This document shows positions 7,587 through 15,346 of a stretch of DNA of 21,188 nt, one piece after another. The translations under genes and the position numbers were made by a program. A model generated the notes under the pieces. The model was not told the DNA's origin. It saw nothing but the letters and a program-made list of their open reading frames with translations, and searched no databases. How positions within the stretch are numbered: the stretch's first letter is position 1; each line of letters opens with the position of its first letter. Source of the DNA: a virus; IMG/VR virus record IMGVR_UViG_3300008113_000675, positions 1 through 21,188 of that record; one strand, 5' to 3'.

Positions 7587-8033
7587 ATGAAATATTTAGT
7601 AATGACTGCGCCAGATGAAAACGGCATTTCTGAAGTTTTTTATTCGGTAATTATGCCTGAGGGGGTTGCCCCAGCAGGTTTAATAGAGCGCTGGGACCTG
7701 CTGGTAGAGTCTTCTCCAGTAAAGGTAGTGTCTACTGCGTCTGCAGAAAACCTAGGACTCAACGCGGTATGGGACGAGAAGTCTAAAACGTTTTCTGAGT
7801 CAAGCGACAAGCCGTTGCAGAATAGAAAGCCCCTAGATACAAAAGCCCATTCTTTTGTAATCAACAACGAAGTTATCAGTGTCATTGTAGATAATGAGCC
7901 AGAAGTGACTGGTCCAAAGTTTGATGCTGGATTTGCTGAGCCAGTAATCGTGAAGTCGGTCTCTGAAGACAGTGAGATAGACCTAGGATACCTTTGGAAT
8001 GGGAATGAGTTTTTAGCCCCAGAGAGCCTTTAA
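7587..8033 (+). CDS. Small protein of unknown function with two weak W/F repeats
   Basis: This 148-residue protein was not matched to a named family. Two segments look alike: GLNAVWDEKSKTF (57-69) and DLGYLWNGNEFLAP (132-145). Each follows a beta-strand stretch (for example KAHSFVINNEVISVIVDN, 86-103). This 'strand, then G..W..(5)F' pattern is common in small proteins encoded near phage fibres, including assembly or cap proteins. It has an AAAGGA ribosome site and ends one base before the next gene. A role in fibre assembly is a guess from position and pattern. Confidence 0.6.
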   Translation: MKYLVMTAPDENGISEVFYSVIMPEGVAPAGLIERWDLLVESSPVKVVSTASAENLGLNAVWDEKSKTFSESSDKPLQNRKPLDTKAHSFVINNEVISVIVDNEPEVTGPKFDAGFAEPVIVKSVSEDSEIDLGYLWNGNEFLAPESL

Positions 8034-8034
8034 T

Positions 8035-8286
8035 ATGTCTGACGCTTGGAAAGAATGGAAAAAGAACCAAGGGGAAGCTAGGCCGTGGCATTTGTTAGAC
8101 CCAAATGCTAGAATAACCGACCAAGACAAGATAGATAAAAGATACGACCTGTGCAAAAGCTGTGAGCATTTTATAAAGTTAACGACACAATGCACCCAGT
8201 GTGGATGCATAATGAAGGTAAAGACCACGCTACTTATTGCAGAGTGTCCCATAGGTAAGTGGGGTAAAGAAGAAAATGCACAATGA
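8035..8286 (+). CDS. Small zinc-ribbon-like protein
   Basis: This 83-residue protein has six cysteines in a clear metal-binding order: C40-x2-C43, C53-x2-C56-x-C58 and C71, with CPIGKW (71-76) near the end. The pattern CxxC...CxxCGC.M..K......CP.GKW is one I recognise from small phage proteins of unknown role, including ones in cyanophages. Zinc or iron binding is likely. It overlaps the first oxygenase gene by 11 bases, so the two are probably translated together, and it could serve as a metal-handling or docking partner; that is inference. Confidence 0.72.
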   Translation: MSDAWKEWKKNQGEARPWHLLDPNARITDQDKIDKRYDLCKSCEHFIKLTTQCTQCGCIMKVKTTLLIAECPIGKWGKEENAQ

Positions 8287-8983
8287 GAACGAGAACGCTT
8301 GGTTTACAAAAGATAGGTCAGAGACCGCGTCAAATAGGGTACCTGAACGAGCGCTAGATAATAAGGTAAGTGTTAAAAACTTAGGTTTGGGCTTACACGT
8401 TTATCAAAATACCTTTTCTAATGAGGATGCTGCAAGGTACATCAGCACCCTTGAGTCTAACCTATCAACGGGTGGCAAATATAAATGGTCAGAGGCGCAA
8501 GTAACAAACTCTGCTGTTCCAGTTAAAAAAGCAAGAGACTGTGTAGATTTTAAGTATAAGCAAGAAAACCTTGGGCCTAGAGACGCCTCAAATGCAGAAT
8601 TAATAGACTTGCATGAGGAGATATACCAAAAGCTTAAGTACTGCATAGACGACTATGCTAGGTACTGGGGCATTAACGTAGTCTATTATGAGGCCTTTAA
8701 CTTTGTAAAGTATGAAGGTAGCGGAACCCACTTTAATATTCACGCAGACCACGGCCCAGCGTACAACTGCACAGTATCTGCTGTTATTTATATTAATGAT
8801 GACTATGAGGGCGGGGATATAAAGTTCCCAAGACTTGATAATCTAGTTTATAAGCCAAAAGTAGGCGATATTGCGGTGTTCCCATCAAACTACATCTACG
8901 AGCATGCCTCCTTGCCAATGGTGTCAGGCACAAAGTACTGCGTTGTCGTTATGACAGACATTAATGAGTTAGGGCACAAGTAA
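8276..8983 (+). CDS. 2OG-Fe(II) oxygenase, prolyl-4-hydroxylase-like (copy 1)
   Basis: This 235-residue protein has the double-stranded beta-helix core of P4H-type oxygenases, which use iron, O2 and 2-oxoglutarate to hydroxylate a substrate. The facial triad is visible as H156-A-D158 (in HFNIHADHG) and H210 (in YIYEHASLP), with K220 (GTKY) as the probable 2OG-binding base. The signature VIYINDDYEGGDIKFP (170-185) lies between. Residues 1-35 are polar and not shared with the other copies. It is most like the copy at 9760: both have YNCT, PSN(Y/F)xY, and SGTKY. It starts inside the previous gene and its stop overlaps the next start (TAATG). Confidence 0.9.
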   Translation: MHNENENAWFTKDRSETASNRVPERALDNKVSVKNLGLGLHVYQNTFSNEDAARYISTLESNLSTGGKYKWSEAQVTNSAVPVKKARDCVDFKYKQENLGPRDASNAELIDLHEEIYQKLKYCIDDYARYWGINVVYYEAFNFVKYEGSGTHFNIHADHGPAYNCTVSAVIYINDDYEGGDIKFPRLDNLVYKPKVGDIAVFPSNYIYEHASLPMVSGTKYCVVVMTDINELGHK

Positions 8984-9750
8984 TGTCTTTGGTTGCCATA
9001 TTTAGACCTTTTAGGCCGTGGATAAAAAAAGAAGACGTTTCTGCACCTGTGCCAACACAAAAAGAAATTCCAAATTGGTATAAAGACGCAGACAGGTTTG
9101 CAAAAATGCCAAACGGGGAGTACTACAAGGCGCCAAAAGAGGTTTGCCCTTTCCCTAAAGAAGGAACAACCGATGACTATGGAAAGATTCCTACATGGAA
9201 AGCGTGTCCTGCTATCTTGGACGCGTTTACAACTGGATACCTTTTTAAAACACCTTGCGATTTAGTATTTTATAAAAACAGCCAGGGGGTCATAGATGTA
9301 AAAATTGACGACCCTAACTATAAAGACTTTTGCACTCAACGGCCCCCAATGCCGCAGTTTGAACACCCAAAGGGCTATTACCAAAGCCATTTTGCTTGGA
9401 GCTCTCCTTGGGGACTAGAGCTTCCAGAGGGGTACAGCGCATTGTTTATGACCCCAATGAATAGATTTGACTTACCATTTTTAAATACTACGGGCGTTGT
9501 AGATTCTGATAAAGTTCATTTACTTGGAACCTTTCCTTTTTTTATTGCAGAGGGTTGGGAAGGCACATTACCAGCAGGGACTCCTTATCTGCAGGTGCTT
9601 CCTTTTAAACGAGAAGACTGGGAACACAAAATAGAAATTTTAGACCAGTCTACGATGTATGATAAAATGGTTAATAACATGAGGTTTTACCGACAGCCTG
9701 ACGGCGGGGTATACAAAAATAGTGTTTGGTCAATGCGAGAATACAGATAA
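8983..9750 (+). CDS. DUF6065-like phage protein (copy 1)
   Basis: This 255-residue protein has no known activity. It has an N-terminal PNWYKDADRF motif (30-39), KACPAILDAFTTGYLF (73-88), SPWGLELPEGYSALFMTP (141-158), and AGTPYLQVLPFKREDW (198-213). The order CP...GY...P.G...F...P.N.F...G.V...AGTP...P matches, with gaps, the DUF6065-like protein at 10416, so I read them as distant relatives. Similar proteins with 'P.WW/Y...CP...' starts occur in cyanomyophages. It lies between two oxygenase genes and starts on the stop of the first (TAATG). The fold looks beta-rich, perhaps a jelly roll. A partner or substrate-binding role for the oxygenases is inference. Confidence 0.65.
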   Translation: MSLVAIFRPFRPWIKKEDVSAPVPTQKEIPNWYKDADRFAKMPNGEYYKAPKEVCPFPKEGTTDDYGKIPTWKACPAILDAFTTGYLFKTPCDLVFYKNSQGVIDVKIDDPNYKDFCTQRPPMPQFEHPKGYYQSHFAWSSPWGLELPEGYSALFMTPMNRFDLPFLNTTGVVDSDKVHLLGTFPFFIAEGWEGTLPAGTPYLQVLPFKREDWEHKIEILDQSTMYDKMVNNMRFYRQPDGGVYKNSVWSMREYR

Positions 9751-9759
9751 GGACTAATA

Positions 9760-10416
9760 ATGCAAACATGGACGGAAAAAGTTGATTTAGGCAACGGCAT
9801 TTTTTGCTATAAGGGCGTAATCAATAAAGATATTGATGTTATAGGTCGGATTGAGGCCAATCTTAAGCCCGTCGGGGATACGACTGGGTACGCCTGGCAA
9901 CCCGCATATGTTGGGTATAAGCAGCTTATGCCAGAGTACAGAGACTGCAACGACTTTAAGTTTAAGAAGACAGACATTGAAAACGACAAGAGCCAGGTCA
10001 GTTTAAATCTGCAATCTTTGTGGCAAGACCTATATGACGTTAAATTGCCTGCGGTTCAAGACTACTCAAGGATGTATAACATTAACAACCTAAAATACTG
10101 GGAAGCCTTTAACTTTATTAAGTACGGCCCAGGACAGCACTTTATGGAGCATCACGACCATGGCTTCTCTTATAACTGTACCCTCTCTTTAGTTGCTTAC
10201 CCAAATGATGATTACGAGGGTGGAGAGCTTTACTTTAGATTACAAAACTTAAAAGTTAAGGCAGATGCTGGGGACCTGTTCATTTTTCCATCAAACTTTA
10301 TGTACCCACACCAAGCAATGCCAGTAACCTCTGGAACTAAATACTCTATTGTGACCATGCTTGACTACAGCAAAAAGTTCCACACCCCAGAAATGTATAG
10401 CGCAGACTTAGATTAA
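9760..10416 (+). CDS. 2OG-Fe(II) oxygenase, prolyl-4-hydroxylase-like (copy 2)
   Basis: This 218-residue oxygenase has H131-H-D133 (in FMEHHDHG), H184 (YPHQAMP) and K194 (SGTKY), so iron and 2OG sites look complete. The core signature is PNDDYEGGELYFR (148-160). It is the closest relative of copy 1 in the window: both share YEAFNF(V/I)KY or WEAFNFIKY before the HxD, then YNCT. The Lys at the 2OG site follows the canonical prolyl-4-hydroxylases. An AAGGA ribosome site precedes the ATG, and the stop overlaps the next start as TAATG. The substrate is not shown by the sequence. Confidence 0.9.
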   Translation: MQTWTEKVDLGNGIFCYKGVINKDIDVIGRIEANLKPVGDTTGYAWQPAYVGYKQLMPEYRDCNDFKFKKTDIENDKSQVSLNLQSLWQDLYDVKLPAVQDYSRMYNINNLKYWEAFNFIKYGPGQHFMEHHDHGFSYNCTLSLVAYPNDDYEGGELYFRLQNLKVKADAGDLFIFPSNFMYPHQAMPVTSGTKYSIVTMLDYSKKFHTPEMYSADLD

Positions 10417-11132
10417 TGTTTAATATCTCTGTTGAAAAAACACAAGGGGCTTTGTTTGAGATTCATCCTATGTCTATTAAAAGGGACTGGATGGACGCAA
10501 CATCAGAGAACCATGCTTATAGATGTTTTCCAGTAACCCAGTCAAATGTAGTTGGCTGGAGCCTTTCTTGTTTAGAGGATATTGAATTTATTTGGGATGG
10601 GGTAACCGACCAAACCCCAGACCGTGTTCAAATATTTAGTCCAGAGGGGGCCTATTCTGGAAGAGGTCAGGCCTCCATAAGCTTAAATACTGGTCTAGTT
10701 TTTAGAACAGATGCGGATGTTAGTATCTTTACCATCAATCCAGTAAATTATTTTAGTGACAAGTTTGAAACGATGTCCTCTGTAATCAGTACTTCTTTTT
10801 ATGACCACCCTCTGCCGTTAGCTATTAAAGCAAAAGCTGCAAATAAAAGAGTGGTTATTAAGGCTGGAACCCCAGTTGCCACAATTATTCCTATATCTTT
10901 ATCAAACTTAAATGGGACAACTATTGAAATCGTTAATTACCAAGACCCAGATAAAAAAAGATTAGACGCAAACGTGTCCTACGGCATTGCTGCACAAAAA
11001 GTAAATACTGCTGGAAAATGGACAGATTGGTATAGAGACGCTGTAAACGAAAAAGGGGAAGCCCTAGGCTCTCACGAGGTAAAAACATTAAAATTAGGGG
11101 TAATAGACACAACAAAGAGAGATACAATATAA
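10416..11132 (+). CDS. DUF6065-like protein (copy 2)
   Basis: This 238-residue protein resembles the DUF6065 family of unknown function. Recognisable points are RDWMDAT (23-29), AYRCFPVTQSNVVGWSL (34-50), FIWDG (58-62), TGLVFRTDADVSIFTINPVN (92-111) and IKAGTPVATIIPI (148-160). It is mostly beta strand with no catalytic motif, and no signal peptide. It sits between oxygenase copies 2 and 3, joined to the former by a TAATG overlap and two bases from the latter. From memory, DUF6065 genes can neighbour 2OG oxygenases elsewhere, which would fit a joint job, but this is not verified here. Confidence 0.7.
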   Translation: MFNISVEKTQGALFEIHPMSIKRDWMDATSENHAYRCFPVTQSNVVGWSLSCLEDIEFIWDGVTDQTPDRVQIFSPEGAYSGRGQASISLNTGLVFRTDADVSIFTINPVNYFSDKFETMSSVISTSFYDHPLPLAIKAKAANKRVVIKAGTPVATIIPISLSNLNGTTIEIVNYQDPDKKRLDANVSYGIAAQKVNTAGKWTDWYRDAVNEKGEALGSHEVKTLKLGVIDTTKRDTI

Positions 11133-11134
11133 AA

Positions 11135-11809
11135 ATGGATAAAAGCTCATACAAGGTAGTTCAAAGAACCCCATCTATAACTCCATCAGGCTGGTTTGGG
11201 GATAGCAAAGACATGATTGTTGAGCTAGAGAACTTTATGACCCAAGAAGAGATAGAGTTTTTAGAAAAAGCTGCTAAGTCTTTAACAATTTGGGATGTTA
11301 CCGAGAGCCATACAAATGAGAATGGGACCGTCACCTATGACTCAGACTATTGGAAAGACAGGGTTGCGACTCAACCAACCTTAGATAAAAATGACCCAAA
11401 GATATCCCCGATAATCGCAGGGCTATTTCAAAGACTAAGGCCGATTATTGAAGATTTTTATAAGGTAGAGGTTATCCCGACTGGTACAACTATTGTTAAA
11501 TGGCTTCCTGGGCAGTTTCAAAAGCCCCATGCCGATAAAGAGTTGCATGAGGGGCCTGATGCTGGAACGCCTAATGACTTTCCAAACTATGACCTCTCAA
11601 GTTTGTTCTATTTGAACGACGACTATGAGGGCGGAGAGCTGTACTTTCCGCTGCAAGGCGTACAGTTTAAACCTAAAAAAGGCGCTGCTTATTTCTTCCC
11701 AGGCGATAAGAACTATATCCATGGGGTTACTGAAATAAAGAGTGGCTTAAGGTTTACCTGCCCATTTTTCTGGGAAATCACAAAACATACTGGAGATAGA
11801 CAGCCGTAA
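11135..11809 (+). CDS. 2OG-Fe(II) oxygenase, prolyl-4-hydroxylase-like (copy 3)
   Basis: This 224-residue oxygenase has H132-A-D134 (QKPHADKE), H196 (YIHGVTEI) and R206 (SGLRF) as metal and 2OG ligands. The core is LFYLNDDYEGGELYFPL (157-173), followed by FKPKKGAAYFFPGD. The N-terminal helix FMTQEEIEFLEKAAKSL (34-50) matches the usual P4H start, where the helix precedes the beta core. It has Arg rather than Lys at the 2OG position, like copies 4, 5 and 7. It follows the DUF6065-like gene by two bases with no clear ribosome site, so translation is probably coupled. Confidence 0.9.
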   Translation: MDKSSYKVVQRTPSITPSGWFGDSKDMIVELENFMTQEEIEFLEKAAKSLTIWDVTESHTNENGTVTYDSDYWKDRVATQPTLDKNDPKISPIIAGLFQRLRPIIEDFYKVEVIPTGTTIVKWLPGQFQKPHADKELHEGPDAGTPNDFPNYDLSSLFYLNDDYEGGELYFPLQGVQFKPKKGAAYFFPGDKNYIHGVTEIKSGLRFTCPFFWEITKHTGDRQP

Positions 11810-11838
11810 CGACATGCTCATAAGGTATAGTAGAGCGT

Positions 11839-12612
11839 ATGAAATCACTTTACGATATCCCGCTTAACTCTGCTGAGGGCTCTCCTGGCTTTTTAAGTCA
11901 ATTTAAGGGTAAAGTAACGCTATTAGCAAATACCACAGTTGGCTGCGGCAACGCTAACCAAATGGAAGTCCTCCAATGGCTTCAAGATAAATATGGAGGC
12001 GATGATTTTCAAATAATTGCTATTCCTACCAATGACTACTGCGGGACAGGGGTTACTAAAGGCAAGTGGTCTCAAGGTATTACCTGTGGGGCTGATTCAG
12101 CAGATTACGGCAAAGAAGTATATGGAACTACTTTTCAATTTTCAGAAATGATATCCTCAATCCCAAATGAACTTGCTAATGAGCTTAGTGAGCACCGTGG
12201 AAACACAAATGTAAACGGACTAGGCCAACCCAACCAAGAACCACATGAACTGTACAAAGAAATATCAGAGCAGGTCCTTGCCTATGCTGCAAAACAAAAA
12301 GAACTTGGAATTCCAGATAGAAGTGGGTATTTGTCACCTTGGCTTAACTATCCTATTGCAAATGGCGCTAAACAAGGTGGAAACTTTGAAAAGTACCTTA
12401 TTGATAAAGATGGATACGTGGCCGATTGGTTTTCGTGCACTGTGCTAAATTATGATATTGAAAAGACTCTTAAAGAAGAGTTACTAGCTAAAGGCACCCC
12501 TGCGGCTATGGGGGAAGGAAGAACCCCAGAAGTGTTTGATGAAGAGTACGCTCTTGTTCAACAAAAGATAGAAAAGCTTCTTGCTGGAGACAAATCCCTT
12601 ATAAATAACTAG
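11839..12612 (+). CDS. Glutathione-peroxidase-like thioredoxin-fold protein
   Basis: This 257-residue protein has the outline of glutathione/thioredoxin peroxidases, which reduce peroxides through a catalytic Cys: LYDIPLNSAEG (4-14), LSQFKGKVTLLANTTVGCGN (19-38) with the candidate peroxidatic Cys C36, AIPTNDYCG (61-69) where the family usually has NQFGGQE, and GNFEKYLIDKDGYVADWF (181-198) where it usually has WNF.KFLVD..G. The Trp of the catalytic tetrad is therefore replaced by Gly, and extra cysteines appear (C68, C83, C200). It is longer than usual (about 160-180 residues) because of an insert at about 105-180 and a charged C-terminal helix. Activity as a true peroxidase is uncertain. It could protect the oxygenases or act as a thiol oxidoreductase. 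Confidence 0.75.
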   Translation: MKSLYDIPLNSAEGSPGFLSQFKGKVTLLANTTVGCGNANQMEVLQWLQDKYGGDDFQIIAIPTNDYCGTGVTKGKWSQGITCGADSADYGKEVYGTTFQFSEMISSIPNELANELSEHRGNTNVNGLGQPNQEPHELYKEISEQVLAYAAKQKELGIPDRSGYLSPWLNYPIANGAKQGGNFEKYLIDKDGYVADWFSCTVLNYDIEKTLKEELLAKGTPAAMGEGRTPEVFDEEYALVQQKIEKLLAGDKSLINN

Positions 12613-12628
12613 ACGGAGTAAACGCACA

Positions 12629-13375
12629 ATGAACTTAACGAACAAAAAAAGACTAACAAAAGACATAGTTGTTTATGAGAACTTTATAAGCAAAGAAGAT
12701 TGCAAAAAGATGATTCAAGCCCTAGATGCTCAAGCAGACAGCGGAGCAATTTCTTGGATGCCAATATCATTCTATGAATCATATTCTTCAGTTTTACCTC
12801 AAGACAACGACCAAGAAGTCATTGACGCTGGGCTATCTCCAACCATATTTTCAGACATTGAAAAGGCAATGCCTGAAGCAATTGCTTCAGTCCACGACCT
12901 TGACCCAAAAACAATTTGTAAAATTGGATACCACACACAGAAGTGGGAGCCTGGAGCATACGCAAGAATTCACTCTGATAACACAGATGCCGAAGGTAAT
13001 TCAGGCGCGTTTACAAGAAGCCGCTATGCGGGCTTTCTATACCTTAACGATGATTTTGAAGGTGGGCTTTTACGGTTCCCAGCACAAAACCTAGAGATTA
13101 AACCAGAGGTAGGGATGCTTGCGGTGTTTGATGGAGGGTTCAACAACATGCACGAAGTATCCCTTATCACAGGTGGGGTTAGATACACCATTGGTTCTTT
13201 TTGGGATGATAGAGAAGAGTCAGCGTACCCACAAGAGGTACGAGATGCATGGGCCGAAGAAATGAAAGCCACTAGAGCACAACAAGAAATTGAAAGAGCA
13301 GAGTGGCAGGAGCTGCTTAAGCAAGGGTGGAAGATAGATGCGTCTGGAAATAAGTACAAAGTAGAAGAGCTATAA
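12629..13375 (+). CDS. 2OG-Fe(II) oxygenase, P4H-like (copy 4)
   Basis: This 248-residue oxygenase has H115-S-D117 (ARIHSDN), H175 (NNMHEVSLI) and R185 (GGVRY). The core is LYLNDDFEGGLLRFP (137-151). The first part, VVYENFISKEDCKKMIQAL (14-32), is the usual N-terminal helix. It differs from the others by a C-terminal tail (195-248) rich in Glu, Arg and Trp that looks helical and ends with WKIDASGNKYKVEEL, a possible interaction tail. A GGAG-like site precedes the ATG. Its stop is immediately followed by the next oxygenase start. Confidence 0.9.
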   Translation: MNLTNKKRLTKDIVVYENFISKEDCKKMIQALDAQADSGAISWMPISFYESYSSVLPQDNDQEVIDAGLSPTIFSDIEKAMPEAIASVHDLDPKTICKIGYHTQKWEPGAYARIHSDNTDAEGNSGAFTRSRYAGFLYLNDDFEGGLLRFPAQNLEIKPEVGMLAVFDGGFNNMHEVSLITGGVRYTIGSFWDDREESAYPQEVRDAWAEEMKATRAQQEIERAEWQELLKQGWKIDASGNKYKVEEL

Positions 13376-14035
13376 ATGATTGAGTCTTTTAAACAACAGT
13401 TAATAGATAGCGGTTATGTAGTTAACGATATTACTTCAGAGCTATTCTCTGTTGAAAACTTTTTATCACAAGACCAGATAAATACCTTTTTGGATATTAT
13501 AAATAGTACCTCTCAAGAAGATTGGGAAGTTGAGTACCACTCAAACTTAAAAAGGTTTTGCATGCAAAAGTTTGGCAGAGACGACGTGGATAACTTGGTT
13601 GCTGAAGGTAAGTTTGAAGTTACTCAAAATTGGAAAGATAAAAACTTTAACATATTAAATCATAAGATATATAGACCACTATACGATGGTTTAAATTCAA
13701 TGGTGGTAAAAGCCGACCCAGAATTAATTTTAAGTGGTTTTGCAACAATTCAAAGAATGCAACCAGGAGTAGAGTTAAAAGCGCATACTGACCAAAGAAC
13801 AGACCCGTCTATAAAATACGCTACGATTGTGTATATTAATGATGACTACGCAGATGGCGAATTATTTTTTCCAAACCTTGACATCCAGTTAAAGCCCAAG
13901 CCAGGAACTATGTTATTTTTTCCAGGTAACGAGCAGTATGAGCATGGAGTTAAGCATGTAGGAGAAGGGCCAATAAGATATGTTCTTGTCGGGTTCATTA
14001 AAGAAAAAGACCACTATATAAAGAATAGATACTAA
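13376..14035 (+). CDS. 2OG-Fe(II) oxygenase, P4H-like (copy 5)
   Basis: This 219-residue oxygenase has H137-T-D139 (LKAHTDQ), H190 (YEHGVKHV) and R201 (PIRYVLV). The core is IVYINDDYADGELFFPNLD (151-169), where the usual GG is DG. ATIQRMQPGVELKAHTDQ (123-140) is the standard 'm..G..l..H.D' approach to the iron site. It starts directly after the stop of copy 4, so the two are probably made in step. The substrate is unknown. The N-terminal 90 residues are not shared in detail with other copies. Confidence 0.9.
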   Translation: MIESFKQQLIDSGYVVNDITSELFSVENFLSQDQINTFLDIINSTSQEDWEVEYHSNLKRFCMQKFGRDDVDNLVAEGKFEVTQNWKDKNFNILNHKIYRPLYDGLNSMVVKADPELILSGFATIQRMQPGVELKAHTDQRTDPSIKYATIVYINDDYADGELFFPNLDIQLKPKPGTMLFFPGNEQYEHGVKHVGEGPIRYVLVGFIKEKDHYIKNRY

Positions 14036-14046
14036 GGAGACACAAA

Positions 14047-14673
14047 ATGGACAGAGAGATACTTGAAGAAAAAGTTTACTACTACACAAACGTAATTGAA
14101 GACCCAAAGAAACTTGTTGATGCAATTGAACAAGACAATGAGAACCCTTGGGGCGAATGGATGGCATGTAGTGGTGAGGCGTATGTCTATGGAACAGATA
14201 AGAGTATCTTTGCGGACCCGTCAGACATTCAGAAGACCTATATCTACTCTACATTACAAAAGGCTTTTGATGATGTAGCAAGAGATTACGCGGTAGCCCA
14301 CGGCATCACAGATGAGCCTAAACTGTTTCCAATGTATCCAATTAAAAAGTATAAGGCAGGCACATATATGGGTGCTCACTTTGACCAACAAGAGGGCGAT
14401 GGCCGTCTTAAAGTATCTTTTGTTATGTACTTAAACGATGATTATGAAGGTGGGGAGCTATCTTTTACCATTGCCTCTCCAGATGGCATATTGCAAAAAG
14501 CTAGCCCAAACCCAGATTTTGAAATCGCAAAGCAAGAAGGAAGCTACACTTTTGCTATCAAGCCAAAAGCTGGAAGCATTATTGTTTTCCCACCATCTCC
14601 GCCATATCACCACACGGCGCACTTAGTGAAGAGTGGCGAAAAGATAATGGTGCCTCAACACTGGATTCATTAA
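14047..14673 (+). CDS. 2OG-Fe(II) oxygenase, P4H-like (copy 6)
   Basis: This 208-residue oxygenase has H111-F-D113 (MGAHFDQQ), H189 and K199 (in YHHTAHLVKSGEKIMV). I chose H189 because spacing to the GxK motif equals that in the other copies. The core is VMYLNDDYEGGELSF (126-140). An insert at about 141-165 (SPDGILQKASPNPDFEIAK) separates the core strands and is not found in the other copies. The ATG has an AAGGAGACAC ribosome site. The next gene starts on TTG two bases after this stop. Confidence 0.9.
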   Translation: MDREILEEKVYYYTNVIEDPKKLVDAIEQDNENPWGEWMACSGEAYVYGTDKSIFADPSDIQKTYIYSTLQKAFDDVARDYAVAHGITDEPKLFPMYPIKKYKAGTYMGAHFDQQEGDGRLKVSFVMYLNDDYEGGELSFTIASPDGILQKASPNPDFEIAKQEGSYTFAIKPKAGSIIVFPPSPPYHHTAHLVKSGEKIMVPQHWIH

Positions 14674-14675
14674 CA

Positions 14676-15344
14676 TTGAAAACAGCGATTGTAACTGGGG
14701 CAAGCAAAGGCGTAGGGTTAGCAACAGTAAAACGCCTGTCTGAAAATGGGTACAAGGTTATTGCTGTTTCAAGAAACCTCTCTAAAGTGTCTGAGCTTGT
14801 ATCTGACAACGTTGAGGTATATAGCCTAGACGTAACAGACCCTAAAGCACTAGAGAACTTCTATCAACAATACAAAGACATAACTCTAGACCTTTTAGTT
14901 AATAACGCTGGTGGCGGCTCTAGCCCCACTAGTATTATTAATGAAACCATGGATAACTTTAGACGAGCCTACGATATAAACGTATCTGGCCCTATGTACC
15001 TTTCTCAATTATTTGTTCCTTGTATGCAACGGTCAGACTCACCAACAATTGTCTTTGTTACCTCTTTTGGAGGTAAGGTGCCCTACCGCGGTGGGGGAAA
15101 CTACACAAACGCTAAAAGAGGTGAGCGCGGTCTAATTGAAACAATGAGGCTTGAGTTCCCTCAATTTGGTATTAAAATTACAGAAATTTGCCCAGCAACT
15201 ATTGACACCCAAGAGCAAAAACGAGACTATGCCTTAACTGCAGAAGACTTAGCAGAGGCTATCTACTGGGTAGGGTCGCTACCAAGCCATGTTAATATAA
15301 ACGAAATTGAAATCTGCCATATCAACAGTAGTAAGTATAACTAA
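14676..15344 (+). CDS. Short-chain dehydrogenase/reductase
   Basis: This 222-residue SDR oxidises or reduces a hydroxyl/carbonyl group using NAD(P). It has the Rossmann motif TGASKGVG (7-14), NNAG (76-79), and the catalytic Ser130, Tyr143 and Lys147 (YTNAK). The acidic/basic cofactor region SRN (32-34) suggests NADP preference. The chosen start is TTG at 14676, since it gives the standard 'MKTAIVTGAS' beginning and lies two bases after the previous stop; no ribosome site is clear. The gene sits among oxygenases and before a methyltransferase, so it may act on a hydroxylated product, which is inference. Confidence 0.85.
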   Translation: MKTAIVTGASKGVGLATVKRLSENGYKVIAVSRNLSKVSELVSDNVEVYSLDVTDPKALENFYQQYKDITLDLLVNNAGGGSSPTSIINETMDNFRRAYDINVSGPMYLSQLFVPCMQRSDSPTIVFVTSFGGKVPYRGGGNYTNAKRGERGLIETMRLEFPQFGIKITEICPATIDTQEQKRDYALTAEDLAEAIYWVGSLPSHVNINEIEICHINSSKYN

Positions 15345-15346
15345 TC

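Noticed and set aside
11809-11831. Possible promoter before the peroxidase-like gene (ACGACA and TATAGT)
   Set aside because: The boxes are only about 11 bases apart, too close for a sigma-70 promoter; TATAGT overlaps the likely ribosome-site area.
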